From: Bilamarchaeum sp040758595
Lineage (GTDB): Archaea; Micrarchaeota; Micrarchaeia; Anstonellales; Bilamarchaeaceae
DNA: 24,571 nt
NCBI GenBank assembly: GCA_040758595.1
Contig: JBFLVJ010000019.1
Coordinates: 1-24,571 of the forward strand
Direction: 5' to 3'
Under the pieces are notes generated by a model, which did not search any database, was not told the DNA's origin, and saw nothing but the letters and a program-made list of their open reading frames with translations. The translations under genes were made by a program, and so were the position numbers. Shown in pieces: positions 1-7,502 of the stretch; within the stretch, counting starts at the first letter, position 1; each line of letters starts with the position of its first letter.

Positions 1-735
1 ATAGAGTCGTGCGGCAACGATACCCCGTCAACCCAGGCCCAGAGCGCCAAATACACGGCCGATGTTAAGGCCGGCCTGCTCTCTGCCGGAGTGGAGATGG
101 ATGGGATATCCACAGGCTCCTACTATACTTATCCGGTCTACAACGAATCCTACACGGACGATTGCTACTATTATGATTACGGCTATCCTTACCCGGCGGA
201 TGAGAAGATGATGGAGCCAGGGATGGCATCCGATGCGGTCGCGGTGGATGCGGCGGTCGGGACTGGGATGGCATACCCTGACATGATGCCGATGCCTCCA
301 TGCAGGCGCTACTCCGAGCGGGAGATAATCGGTTACAAGACCGTTCATGAGCTTATGGTCGAGACATCGGATACCTCCAACGGCGGAAAGATAATCGACG
401 CGGCACTGGGTGCGAGCGATGCGGCCAAGGTCGGCTACGTGTATTTCTCGCTGACAGAGTCCACGAGGCTAGAAGCCGAATCGGCGCTCCAGGCTCAGGC
501 TGCGCAGGCGGCGAGGGTCAAGGCCCAGAACATAGCGTCCGGGCTCGGGGCTAACCTCGGCAAGATAGTGTCGATAAATCCCGACTACTATTATCCCTAT
601 CCGATGTACGCCTACAAGGACTATGCGGGCATGGCTGATGGGGTTGCCGAGAGCGCTGCCGCACCCACCGAGATATTCCCGACCGACACCGAGCTCTGGA
701 GCTACATCACGGTGGTCTATGAACTGGAGCAGTGA
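1..735 (+). CDS. SIMPL-domain (DUF541) envelope protein, 5' end missing
   Basis: The reading frame is open from base 1, so the start lies outside the window; 244 residues are visible. The C-terminal half has the SIMPL pattern: a stretch beginning GYKTVHELMVETSD, then an alpha/beta segment (GYVYFSLTES) and an alanine-rich helix (about residues 158-180, ALQAQAAQAARVKAQ) followed by LGKIVSINPD. SIMPL proteins are usually secreted or lipid-anchored and of poorly defined role. Unusual here is an inserted low-complexity segment (about residues 36-100) rich in Tyr, Asp, Met and Pro, with a second Tyr-rich patch near YYYPYPMYAYKDY. The next gene is on the same strand with its own TATA-like box. Family assignment is fairly sure; function is not known. 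Confidence 0.8.
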   Translation: MESCGNDTPSTQAQSAKYTADVKAGLLSAGVEMDGISTGSYYTYPVYNESYTDDCYYYDYGYPYPADEKMMEPGMASDAVAVDAAVGTGMAYPDMMPMPPCRRYSEREIIGYKTVHELMVETSDTSNGGKIIDAALGASDAAKVGYVYFSLTESTRLEAESALQAQAAQAARVKAQNIASGLGANLGKIVSINPDYYYPYPMYAYKDYAGMADGVAESAAAPTEIFPTDTELWSYITVVYELEQ

Positions 736-758
736 AGCGCCATCCACGCGCGGGCGCT

Positions 759-767
759 CATTTATCT
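759..767 (+). promoter_or_regulatory. TATA box (box A) for the CDP-alcohol phosphotransferase gene
   Basis: CATTTATCT lies about 28 nt before the ATG at 792 in an otherwise GC-rich context and is followed by a pyrimidine-rich stretch. This is the spacing expected for an archaeal box A with an almost leaderless transcript. Confidence 0.5.
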
Positions 768-791
768 TCTTTTTCTTTTCAATCATCAACC

Positions 792-1403
792 ATGCTCAAA
801 CAGGATGAATGGCTGAGGTGGCTGCAGGCTTCAATCGGAAAAGCGCTGGCGGCCATCCCGCTCACGCCCAACCAGTGGACGCTTCTTTCCATCTTAGTGG
901 CGCTGTTCGCAGGAGCGATGATAGCGCGGGGTGATCTGGCGTTCGGCCTCGCTCTCTTCGCGCTCGCAGCGCTTTTGGACGCGGTCGACGGGGCGGTCGC
1001 GAGGGCGAGGGGCGAGGTCTCTGCGCTCGGCGGATTCATAGACGGAGTGGCCGACCGTTTCGTGGAGGCGATATTCCTCTTCTCGTTCATGTTCTATCCG
1101 CTGCCTGCGGTATTCATCGACCCGAGGATATGGCTCGCGCTCGTGGTTTTCCTCGGGACATGCATGCCCTCCTTCATCCGGGCATACGCCGACCACAAAG
1201 GAGTGCTCGCGCGGGAGAAAGCGAACGCGCTAGGCGGGATATGCGAGAGGAGCGAGCGGCTCGCCCTGATGATCATCGGTCTTGCAGCCGGGCTCATCAT
1301 GGGCATGGAGCTCTTCATCTGGTCGCTGATGCTGGTCTGCGCGCTCTCGCTCATCACGATAGCCCAGAGGCTCATCAAGATTCAGCCGAACGTGAAGGCA
1401 TAG
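792..1403 (+). CDS. CDP-alcohol phosphatidyltransferase (archaetidylinositol phosphate synthase-like)
   Basis: 203-residue membrane enzyme that would transfer a phospho-alcohol head group to or from CDP-archaeol, building polar ether lipids at the inner face of the membrane. The signature D-x2-DG-x2-AR-x8-G-x3-D-x3-D is complete: LDAVDGAVARARGE followed by GGFIDGVADRF (about residues 64-92). About five to six hydrophobic segments follow the family layout, and an archaeal-type stretch ICERSERLAL is present near residue 160. The ATG at 792 is preferred over an upstream in-frame start because the TATA box sits 28 nt before it and the domain begins right after. The 3' end overlaps the convergent thioredoxin gene by 22 nt. 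The exact head group (inositol phosphate, glycerol phosphate) cannot be read from sequence. Confidence 0.9.
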   Translation: MLKQDEWLRWLQASIGKALAAIPLTPNQWTLLSILVALFAGAMIARGDLAFGLALFALAALLDAVDGAVARARGEVSALGGFIDGVADRFVEAIFLFSFMFYPLPAVFIDPRIWLALVVFLGTCMPSFIRAYADHKGVLAREKANALGGICERSERLALMIIGLAAGLIMGMELFIWSLMLVCALSLITIAQRLIKIQPNVKA

Positions 1404-2281
1404 AGCCGTACCGGCTGGTCGAACACCACTTCCAGCTCGCGGTCCTTGTACGATCCGTCCTTGAAGACGTTATACATGTCTGGATGGTCTATCTTGATCG
1501 GCTTGCTCTTCTTCCCATCCACATATACATCTGCATTGACAGGTTTCCCCAGAGGGGCGAGCACCACGTTGGCCTCCCTGGCATTGAACTTGTATGATAT
1601 CTTGCCAGGCCCCTTCTTGAGCTCAAGGTATTCCCTCTCCTGCATCCACTGCCCGTGCGGATAGATCACGTTCAGCGTATGGTCCCCGGGATCGATATAG
1701 ACGTTGCAGCCGCTCTTGTCGCATACCAGCCCGGATCCCAGGCCGCTGTTCTTGGAGAACCCGGCATAGGCCTCGGGGCTCTGGTCGAAGAGGTAGCTGA
1801 GCGGCTCTTCCTTGGTTATCCTGGTTTTCTTTCCGAGAGCCTCCTGTATCATCATCTCGGTCTCGTTGTAGTTGCCCTCCCCGAAATACGCGTGGCTGAT
1901 GAACCCGTTCCTGTCTATAAGGTATTTCGCCGGCCAGTAATGGTTGTCGAACCTGCGCCAGGTGGCCATGTCGCTGTCCACCGCCACCGGATATCCGATC
2001 CCCAGTCTCTTGACCGCGCTCTTGACATTCTGGACGCTCTTCTCGAACTCGAACTCAGGCGAGTGGACGCCGATTATCACCAGTCCGTCTTTCGCATACC
2101 TCTTGTGCCAGTCCATCAGGTGCGGCAGCGTCCTCCGGCAGTTTATGCATGTGTATGTCCAGAAGTCTATTAGCACCACCTTGCCCTTGAGCGACTCCAG
2201 CGTGAGCGGCCCTGAGTTCAACCATGCGATGATGCCTTCCAATTCCGGAGCCCTGACCTTTATGACTGGCTGGTCTGTCAT
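1382..2281 (-). CDS. Thioredoxin-fold protein with DipZ-type C-terminal domain
   Basis: 299 residues. Residues about 8-165 form a TlpA/AhpC-like thioredoxin domain: substrate-independent redox motif C45-INC-C48 in WTYTCINCRRTLPHL, then VDSDMATWRRF and the cis-Pro region YWPAKYLIDRNG. Residues about 175-299 match the separate domain found after thioredoxin in DipZ-like proteins, with YIDPGDHTLNVIYP and VNADVYVDGKK. DipZ proteins of bacteria carry a CcdA-type membrane part in front; it is absent here and no signal peptide is seen, so this is a soluble, apparently cytoplasmic version. It probably reduces or forms disulfides; partners are unknown, though the cysteine-rich secreted proteins of the downstream operon are plausible clients. 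The last 22 nt overlap the convergent gene. Confidence 0.88.
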   Translation of the reverse strand: MTDQPVIKVRAPELEGIIAWLNSGPLTLESLKGKVVLIDFWTYTCINCRRTLPHLMDWHKRYAKDGLVIIGVHSPEFEFEKSVQNVKSAVKRLGIGYPVAVDSDMATWRRFDNHYWPAKYLIDRNGFISHAYFGEGNYNETEMMIQEALGKKTRITKEEPLSYLFDQSPEAYAGFSKNSGLGSGLVCDKSGCNVYIDPGDHTLNVIYPHGQWMQEREYLELKKGPGKISYKFNAREANVVLAPLGKPVNADVYVDGKKSKPIKIDHPDMYNVFKDGSYKDRELEVVFDQPVRLYAFTFG

Positions 2282-2302
2282 GATATCATTCAGCCCGGCA
2301 AA

Positions 2303-2313
2303 CGATATAAATT
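2303..2313 (-). promoter_or_regulatory. TATA box for the thioredoxin gene
   Basis: On the minus strand, AATTTATATCG lies 22-32 nt before the ATG at 2281, the standard distance for a leaderless archaeal transcript. Confidence 0.55.
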
Positions 2314-2330
2314 TTCGCTATGGTGCGGAA

Positions 2331-2386
2331 GACGGTCTTACCCGTCGCCAGCACCTAGAGCGCCGATGCATCCGAAAGGATGCATC
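2331..2386. repeat. Hairpin pair in a divergent intergenic region
   Basis: Two perfect inverted repeats lie between the divergent thioredoxin and BofA-like genes: GACGG/CCGTC (2331-2335, 2342-2346) and GATGCATCC/GGATGCATC (2365-2373, 2378-2386) around a GAAA loop of GNRA type. They lie upstream of both TATA boxes, so they could be an operator, a processed RNA structure or a small palindromic element. Confidence 0.6.
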
Positions 2387-2411
2387 AGTAGTCGCATGCC
2401 ATCTATAAGAT

Positions 2412-2421
2412 ATTTTTTAAG
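2412..2421 (+). promoter_or_regulatory. TATA box for the BofA-like gene
   Basis: ATTTTTTAAG lies 24-32 nt before the ATG at 2444; an additional AT-rich CTATAAGA sits just upstream. The position argues for the start at 2444 rather than the in-frame upstream ATG at 2366. Confidence 0.5.
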
Positions 2422-2443
2422 CCGAGACCCTGAAACAGCAGTC

Positions 2444-2713
2444 ATGGCAAACTCAACGGTAAACATGGTTCTCAAAGTGGCGCTCATCGTGATAGCGCTG
2501 GTCCTGTTCCTGGCGATATGGAACGCCTGGGGCCCTGTGGTGCTCCTCATAAATACGGTCATCGCCCTCCTGGCCCTCAAGCTGGTCGGTTGGCTGGGCA
2601 TAAAGATAGAGATAAACATCTGGAGCATACTCATATGCCTGATGGGCGGGATCCCCGGGCTGCTGGTGCTCATCTTCCTGAACGTCACCGGGCTTGCTTT
2701 CAGGGGAAAGTGA
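2444..2713 (+). CDS. BofA-family small integral membrane protein
   Basis: 89 residues with three hydrophobic segments: about 9-28 (VLKVALIVIALVLFLAIWNA), 30-50 and 58-82. The last, INIWSILICLMGGIPGLLVL, carries the glycine-proline pattern typical of the C-terminal part of BofA, the inhibitor of pro-sigma-K processing in Bacillus. Archaea do not sporulate, so the archaeal members must do something else, perhaps acting on an intramembrane protease; that is inference. The ORF can be extended 26 codons upstream but the TATA box at 2412 would then lie inside it, so the ATG at 2444 is chosen. The 3' end overlaps the convergent regulator gene by 14 nt. Confidence 0.75.
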   Translation: MANSTVNMVLKVALIVIALVLFLAIWNAWGPVVLLINTVIALLALKLVGWLGIKIEINIWSILICLMGGIPGLLVLIFLNVTGLAFRGK

Positions 2714-3410
2714 ATCGCATCCTGTTCCTGGCGAGCACCGCGAGGCATCCCAGCAGTGTGAGCGCGCTTATCACGGCCACGGCGAGCGGCATGGTATAGG
2801 GCTGGGCGGGCCCGGGCGTATCTTCAGGCGTATAGGCGGCAGCGGCATCCAGCCCCCCGTTTCCGGTCGCCGGTTCCGGGTCTCCGGTCTCGGTATCGCG
2901 GCTCTCGCCGATATCGGACGCCTTCATGCTCTCTTCCGGGGGGAGCGCTGTGTTCTCGGGGACGTCTGCTTCCGGAAGCGCAGCCGTCGCGAGCATGGGC
3001 GCATCTATGGCCTGGGCAGCCTCCGGCACCCCGCCTCCATATGCGGCGTCCTGCATCATCGGCTCGGGGACAGAGAAAAGGGCGAACATGGAGGCGACGA
3101 GCGCGAATGTGGAGAGGGAAAGCAGTATCCACACCCGGAGCTCGCGGGGGGCTACGATGTCCATACCCTTCTTCGTCAGCTCATAGTATTTCCATTTGTG
3201 GCCGTCATCCTTCTTGGCTATGAGCCCCACCCTCTCAAGCGTCTCCAGGTGCTCCTTCACACCAGAGAGAGACATCTTCTGCTCGGAGGCCACCTCCGAG
3301 AGCGTCTTGCGCCTCTCTTTGAGAGACTTGAGTATCCGAACGCGGGAATCGACCGCGAGCGCTTCGAAGCTCTTGCGGTCAAGGACAATCTTGCCCTCCA
3401 TGTCGTCCAT
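2700..3410 (-). CDS. Membrane-anchored winged-helix (ArsR-like) regulator
   Basis: 236 residues. Residues about 12-85 form a winged helix: DSRVRILKSLKERRKTLSEV, then the recognition-helix region MSLSGVKEHLETLERVGLI and a wing with KWKYYELTKKG. A membrane segment follows at about 92-112 (VWILLSLSTFALVASMFALF), then a Pro/Glu/Asp-rich linker with little predicted fold (about 114-205) and a second membrane segment at 207-226, ending in a short basic tail RNRMRF. The layout puts the DNA-binding domain in the cytoplasm and the linker outside the cell, suggesting a one-component sensor. It lies back to back with the eight-gene operon, with only about 140 nt between the two starts, so it is the obvious candidate regulator of that operon; this is inference from position. 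Confidence 0.82.
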   Translation of the reverse strand: MDDMEGKIVLDRKSFEALAVDSRVRILKSLKERRKTLSEVASEQKMSLSGVKEHLETLERVGLIAKKDDGHKWKYYELTKKGMDIVAPRELRVWILLSLSTFALVASMFALFSVPEPMMQDAAYGGGVPEAAQAIDAPMLATAALPEADVPENTALPPEESMKASDIGESRDTETGDPEPATGNGGLDAAAAYTPEDTPGPAQPYTMPLAVAVISALTLLGCLAVLARNRMRFTFP

Positions 3411-3430
3411 ATGTTTGAGTGCTCAGTCCG

Positions 3431-3440
3431 TTTATAAATA
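3431..3440 (-). promoter_or_regulatory. TATA box for the winged-helix regulator
   Basis: TATTTATAAA on the minus strand, 21-30 nt before the ATG at 3410. The 80 nt between this box and the operon's box contain GC-rich partial inverted repeats (GGTT...AACC near 3458-3473) that could hold operators. Confidence 0.65.
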
Positions 3441-3520
3441 GCTTGCCAAATGCTTCGGTTGCGGCCAAAACCGCCCCTGAGGCGGCCGGTCGCCTGCTCT
3501 CCCGCCTGCATTGCCGAGTC

Positions 3521-3530
3521 GTTTATAAAT
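3521..3530 (+). promoter_or_regulatory. TATA box of the eight-gene membrane-protein operon
   Basis: GTTTATAAAT lies 21-30 nt before the GTG at 3551, the same geometry as the divergent regulator's box. No other TATA-like box with close-spaced start is evident before 18091, so this looks like the main promoter for the whole unit. Confidence 0.65.
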
Positions 3531-3550
3531 CTGCCTTCCCTATCCTTGCC

Positions 3551-4726
3551 GTGGAGGCGAAGATAGCGCTTTTCCTGGTGGCACTGCTGTCGCTCTCATC
3601 GGCAGCTACCATCCTCGAGAGCGCACCTGCGATGCTGGGCATAGTCATCGTGCTGGTAGTCATCATCCTGGCGGTGGCCTACATGCTGGGCCAGACCATC
3701 AACTCCCAGCAGATAAGCGCCTGGGTCAAGCAGGAGATGCGCGAGTTCATCGTCGCCATAATCCTTTTCATCGCAGTGATGGCGATCGTCCTTGGGGACA
3801 CGCCCCTCGTCGCCATCCTCACAGGGACTCCGGATTACCCGGCCGAAGCGCAAGCCGTGGCCAATGATATGATCGGCCGGGCAGATGATGCATACATGGA
3901 CCTCATGGACGCCTATCATGTTGTCGGAATGCGGAGCGGCTTCTCCACGAACGTGATGGCCGGCTACTATGTCTGGGTGTCGACAGGCGGGCTGCCTTTC
4001 TCCGGATATTCATCGTTCATGATGTTCTTCAGCCAGGCGGCAGGCGGCCTCTCCAACGTCATCTTCATCTTCTCGGCCATAGGCGTCATGCTGGATTTCT
4101 TCCTTGGCGTCGGGGAAAAGCTGCTCTATCTGGCATTCGTCTTCCGTGTGATCCCTTTCACGAGGCAGGTCGGTAGCACCCTGATAGCATTCGTGCTGGG
4201 CGCCTACGTGATATTCCCGTTCTCGGTGTTCATGCTCGGCACGGTCCACTCCATCATCGATGTGCCAACCCCGGCCCTCGCGCATTCGGTCATCTCAGGC
4301 ATGGAGTTCTACATCCCGACCGGCGCTTCGTTCGTGTGCGGAGAATGGTATGTGCGCCTGCTGGTCGGGCAGTTCGGCGAGATAGGATTCGCCCTGCCGC
4401 CATGCCTGCTGGTTGCCATAGCGACGCTGGGCAGCGGATTCCAGCCCTGCTGGGAATTGCTGACAAAGGTCGTCTACCCTATCCTGATGCAGATAATCAT
4501 ACCGATACTATGGGGCCTGACTATCTCCATCTCCACTTTCGTGCCTCCTGATATCGGGGGCGATTTCGACAAGCTCGTCCCTTTCATGCGTGATATCAAC
4601 AACCTGGTCGTAGTGACATATGTCGATACTTTGCTGGTGATAATCACCACCATCGCAGGGGTCAGGAGCGTCTCGGTCGTCCTCGGAGGCGAATATATGC
4701 TGCCGGGCATACAGAGGTGGCTGTGA
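3551..4726 (+). CDS. Polytopic membrane protein, paralog 1 of 6 (VirB6/TrbL-like organisation)
   Basis: 391 residues from the GTG at 3551, chosen because the TATA box sits 21-30 nt before it; the longer in-frame start at 3419 would precede the promoter. Residues 1-20 look like a signal or first membrane segment. The shared N-terminal block is at about 28-82: IVIVLVVIILAVAYMLGQ, then ISAWVKQEMREF and a second hydrophobic stretch. A loop of about 85 residues lies outside, followed by the shared signature VFRVIPFTRQVG (197-208) with hydrophobic segments on both sides, and further segments near 280-300, 310-330 and 352-370. The tail is VVLGGEYMLPGIQRWL. Two cysteine pairs occur in the later loop. 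It was not recognised as a named family; the VirB6/TrbL comparison rests on layout only. Confidence 0.85.
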   Translation: MEAKIALFLVALLSLSSAATILESAPAMLGIVIVLVVIILAVAYMLGQTINSQQISAWVKQEMREFIVAIILFIAVMAIVLGDTPLVAILTGTPDYPAEAQAVANDMIGRADDAYMDLMDAYHVVGMRSGFSTNVMAGYYVWVSTGGLPFSGYSSFMMFFSQAAGGLSNVIFIFSAIGVMLDFFLGVGEKLLYLAFVFRVIPFTRQVGSTLIAFVLGAYVIFPFSVFMLGTVHSIIDVPTPALAHSVISGMEFYIPTGASFVCGEWYVRLLVGQFGEIGFALPPCLLVAIATLGSGFQPCWELLTKVVYPILMQIIIPILWGLTISISTFVPPDIGGDFDKLVPFMRDINNLVVVTYVDTLLVIITTIAGVRSVSVVLGGEYMLPGIQRWL

Positions 4727-5700
4727 TGAGGCTCAGATCGCTCTTCCTTCCGCTTCTTTTGTTGCAACTGTCGTTCGCGGCAGGCTGCGTCCAGGGCGTA
4801 TTCGACAACCTGCTATCCGGGGATCCAGGCCTGATGATCGGTCTCGCGCTGACCCTGACGATACTCGGCATCGCCCTGCTCTACATGGCGGGCTCTATCA
4901 CCAGCAACGCCGAGATGATAGTGATAGCCAAGGACGAGCTGTTCCACCTGCTCTTCTCGGTGTTCCTCGTGATGAGCGTGGGTGGCATCATGCTATTCTC
5001 ATGCCAGGTGCTCAGCGGCTTCTTGGATTTCACCCTGGGTCCGGATGGCCTGGATCTCATGTCTCCCGAGGGCTGCTATACCGGAGTGGAGTCGCCGATG
5101 TCGGTATCACGGTGCTATCTTTCGGACGTGAAAGAGACCACGGAGGCATCGGCCAGGAAGATGCTCCAGGAGAGCATAAGGCACGAGATGGAATCCACAC
5201 TGATAGTCTCCGTCTACAATCCTTTCACGGGCGGAGTCTCGATACCGCTAGGCGCATACCACAAGGCGTATGCGATGCAGTTCGACCTGACCGCGATGAA
5301 TTTCGCGCTACCCGCTCTCGTCAGCCTCAGCCTGCAGAGCCTGGTGCTCAGCTTCTCGGCTGATATTATCAGGTGGCTGCTCCCGGTGGCGCTCCTGCTG
5401 AGGGTGATCCCGCCAACGAGGTATTTCGGGAACATGCTGATCGCGATTACCATCGCCCTTTATGTGATAGTCCCCACTCTCTATGCATTGAACGGCGCCA
5501 TGGACCAGGTCGTATTCAGCCAATGCGGGTCATATTCAGCCGTTGTCGATGACCCCCTCATGGGCGGGTGCGATTCTGACACGAGCTTCTGGATGATGGC
5601 GAGGGCGACTCCGCAGGCCTTCTTCCTGCCGAACCTTTCGCTGGCGCTCACCATAACGTTCCTGGGCAGCATAGCAAAGGCATTGAAGGTGCTTGGATGA
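4726..5700 (+). CDS. Polytopic membrane protein, paralog 2 of 6
   Basis: 324 residues. The ATG at 4726 overlaps the previous stop (TGATG) and has GAGGTG 6 nt before it; GTG starts at 4717 and 4723 are possible but less likely. Residues 1-20 are a signal peptide ending FAAGC, so Cys21 could be a lipidation site. The shared N-terminal block follows (about 36-90: LMIGLALTLTILGIALLYMA, then VIAKDELFHLL). The exterior loop (about 92-190) contains three cysteines. The signature is LLPVALLLRVIPPTRYFG (218-234), then a hydrophobic stretch IAITIALYVIVPTLYAL. The C-terminal segment (LPNLSLALTITFLGSIAKALKVLG) is the shortest of the six tails and lacks the GG-acidic motif seen in others. Confidence 0.85.
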   Translation: MRLRSLFLPLLLLQLSFAAGCVQGVFDNLLSGDPGLMIGLALTLTILGIALLYMAGSITSNAEMIVIAKDELFHLLFSVFLVMSVGGIMLFSCQVLSGFLDFTLGPDGLDLMSPEGCYTGVESPMSVSRCYLSDVKETTEASARKMLQESIRHEMESTLIVSVYNPFTGGVSIPLGAYHKAYAMQFDLTAMNFALPALVSLSLQSLVLSFSADIIRWLLPVALLLRVIPPTRYFGNMLIAITIALYVIVPTLYALNGAMDQVVFSQCGSYSAVVDDPLMGGCDSDTSFWMMARATPQAFFLPNLSLALTITFLGSIAKALKVLG

Positions 5701-7502
5701 GAGAGGACCGAAAGACATCGATTCCGGGCCGTGCGGCCTTCATGCTAGCAGCCATGCTTTGCATCATCATACTGCCCCATATAGCCCTCGCCGCAGGCAC
5801 CGAGCTGGACACCGCAACCGAGGCGAGCGCCCTGGAGATAGTCCGGGACTGGAGGGCCATATCAGTCCTGGCGATAATACTGTCCGTGATACTGATCGCC
5901 ATCGCGTACATGGTAGGCCAGGGTTTCGAGATGCCTGAGATAAAGGCATGGGCCCAGACCGAGATGGTCCAGGTGTTCATGACGATAATCATAATCATCG
6001 CCTTCACCGCGACCGCACTTATGCTGGACACCCTGGTCGAGCAGATAGTCCAGGGCTCGAATTTGGGCTTCAGCTGCAGCGGGAGCATGAACTGCGCGGT
6101 CAATGTCAGCCAGCAGTATCTGGGCGGCCTCACCGAGACCGCTCTCCACCAGACGAAGGAGAACATAGTCGAGTCGCAGAAAGCCGCGCAGCTAGGCTAT
6201 TCCCGTTTCGGCCTCTCGACGCCCATACTGATACCGATGCTGCAGATGTCCACCTCATTCACTTTCACCGCCGGCAAGCTGATGGACGTGGACCGCAGGC
6301 TCATAGTCATCGAATACCTGGGCAACATCCTAGCCTCGCTATACTCGCAGGAGTTCTTCGTCACCCAGATATCGTTCAAGCTGGCGCCCTTCATCCTGGC
6401 GATCGGCATAGTCGGACGCTCTTTCTTCCTCACGAGGAAGATGGGCGGTCTGCTGATGGCCGTCGCGATAGGAGTCATGTACGTGTTCCCGCTGATGTAC
6501 GTGTTCGACTGGCTCACATTGAGCGTCACAATGTTCGGCGCTTCCTCGATCGAGCCGCCACAGAGCGCATGCCCTGCCGCCTGCCTGATAAGCCCGCCCC
6601 GGTTCTACTCGGATACCGGAGAGCGGTTCTTCACCGACAGCGAGCTCTGGCAGTATCTGGGCTCCAAGGGGCTGACCGGAGGCACCAGCGACGAGCTGAT
6701 CCAGGACCTCATCGATGGCACCGCCTCCAGCCAGATCTTCATAGCCGAGGAGATAACAAGCTGCCAGGCAAGCCCCTGCCCGATGACCTGCCGGGATCTT
6801 CCCTACCCGACCACGCCGGAGTGCGTGACCGAGGAGGCGCTGCAGGCGTGCAACGAGCTGGACAGCAGGTGCAAAATGATCCGCCACGTGAATCCGGACG
6901 GCACCAGCGAGGACGATTATAATGACGGCGACATATCGAACGGCGAGTGCCCCCAGGAATGCCGGACCGTGCCGCCCCTTCGCTCGGATTGCGATGTGGG
7001 CACCTGCCTGGATGGGAGCGACTTCTGCAAGTTCACCAGAAGACCGGATCCGGCCCAGGCCGGGGAGGACGAACCTGATGAGACCATCCGGCGGCTTGAG
7101 AGCTGCCTGGATGACCCGTCCATCGCATGTCCGGCGAGCCTGAACGCGAGCGAGTCGTGCGTCTGGGTGCTTCCCAACCAGCAGCTGCTCGACTCGCACG
7201 AATGCGATTCATGCAATTTCGTCCCGCAGCAATACACATACGATCCGCCCATCTACATGGCATGCACGGATATATGCAGCCCCTCGCCCACCGGCCCGCC
7301 CAAGATCTCCCCCGCGGAATTCACAAGGAAGACGGCCGAGGGCATGGTCGGCAAGGAAGAGATAAAGGCTGTTGCAGCACTCATGCTTCCGGCATACGTC
7401 CTGCCGATATTGAACATACTCGTGACTTTGATATTCATCCGGTCCTTCTCCCAGATGCTGGGCGGAGACATGGATATCCCGGGGTTGATGAGGGTACTAT
7501 GA
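5697..7502 (+). CDS. Polytopic membrane protein with cysteine-rich insert, paralog 3 of 6
   Basis: 601 residues; the ATGA overlap with the previous gene and AGGTG 6-7 nt upstream fix the start. Signal peptide about 14-33. N-terminal block at about 52-110 (VLAIILSVILIAIAYMVGQ, then IKAWAQTEMVQVF). Signature region at about 230-250 (IGIVGRSFFLTRKMGG), slightly diverged from the LP-G-LLR form, followed by VAIGVMYVFPLMYVFDWL. What sets this copy apart is an inserted exterior domain of about 260 residues (roughly 288-550) with more than 20 cysteines, many in CxxxC or CxC spacing, which must rely on disulfides or metal. After the insert, two hydrophobic stretches and the tail SQMLGGDMDIPGLMRVL return to the family pattern. 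Confidence 0.86.
   Translation: MREDRKTSIPGRAAFMLAAMLCIIILPHIALAAGTELDTATEASALEIVRDWRAISVLAIILSVILIAIAYMVGQGFEMPEIKAWAQTEMVQVFMTIIIIIAFTATALMLDTLVEQIVQGSNLGFSCSGSMNCAVNVSQQYLGGLTETALHQTKENIVESQKAAQLGYSRFGLSTPILIPMLQMSTSFTFTAGKLMDVDRRLIVIEYLGNILASLYSQEFFVTQISFKLAPFILAIGIVGRSFFLTRKMGGLLMAVAIGVMYVFPLMYVFDWLTLSVTMFGASSIEPPQSACPAACLISPPRFYSDTGERFFTDSELWQYLGSKGLTGGTSDELIQDLIDGTASSQIFIAEEITSCQASPCPMTCRDLPYPTTPECVTEEALQACNELDSRCKMIRHVNPDGTSEDDYNDGDISNGECPQECRTVPPLRSDCDVGTCLDGSDFCKFTRRPDPAQAGEDEPDETIRRLESCLDDPSIACPASLNASESCVWVLPNQQLLDSHECDSCNFVPQQYTYDPPIYMACTDICSPSPTGPPKISPAEFTRKTAEGMVGKEEIKAVAALMLPAYVLPILNILVTLIFIRSFSQMLGGDMDIPGLMRVL

Noticed and set aside
2694..3437. Plus-strand ORF opposite the winged-helix regulator
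   Set aside because: Low-information Arg/Gly/His-rich translation; the minus strand encodes a recognisable winged helix.
6339..7199. Long minus-strand ORF opposite the cysteine-rich insert
   Set aside because: It mirrors a GC-rich coding region, has no family resemblance, and the plus strand shows clear membrane-protein coding.
7127..7498. 5' extension of the fourth membrane paralog
   Set aside because: It lies inside the previous gene; the ATGA overlap and the signal peptide begin at 7499.
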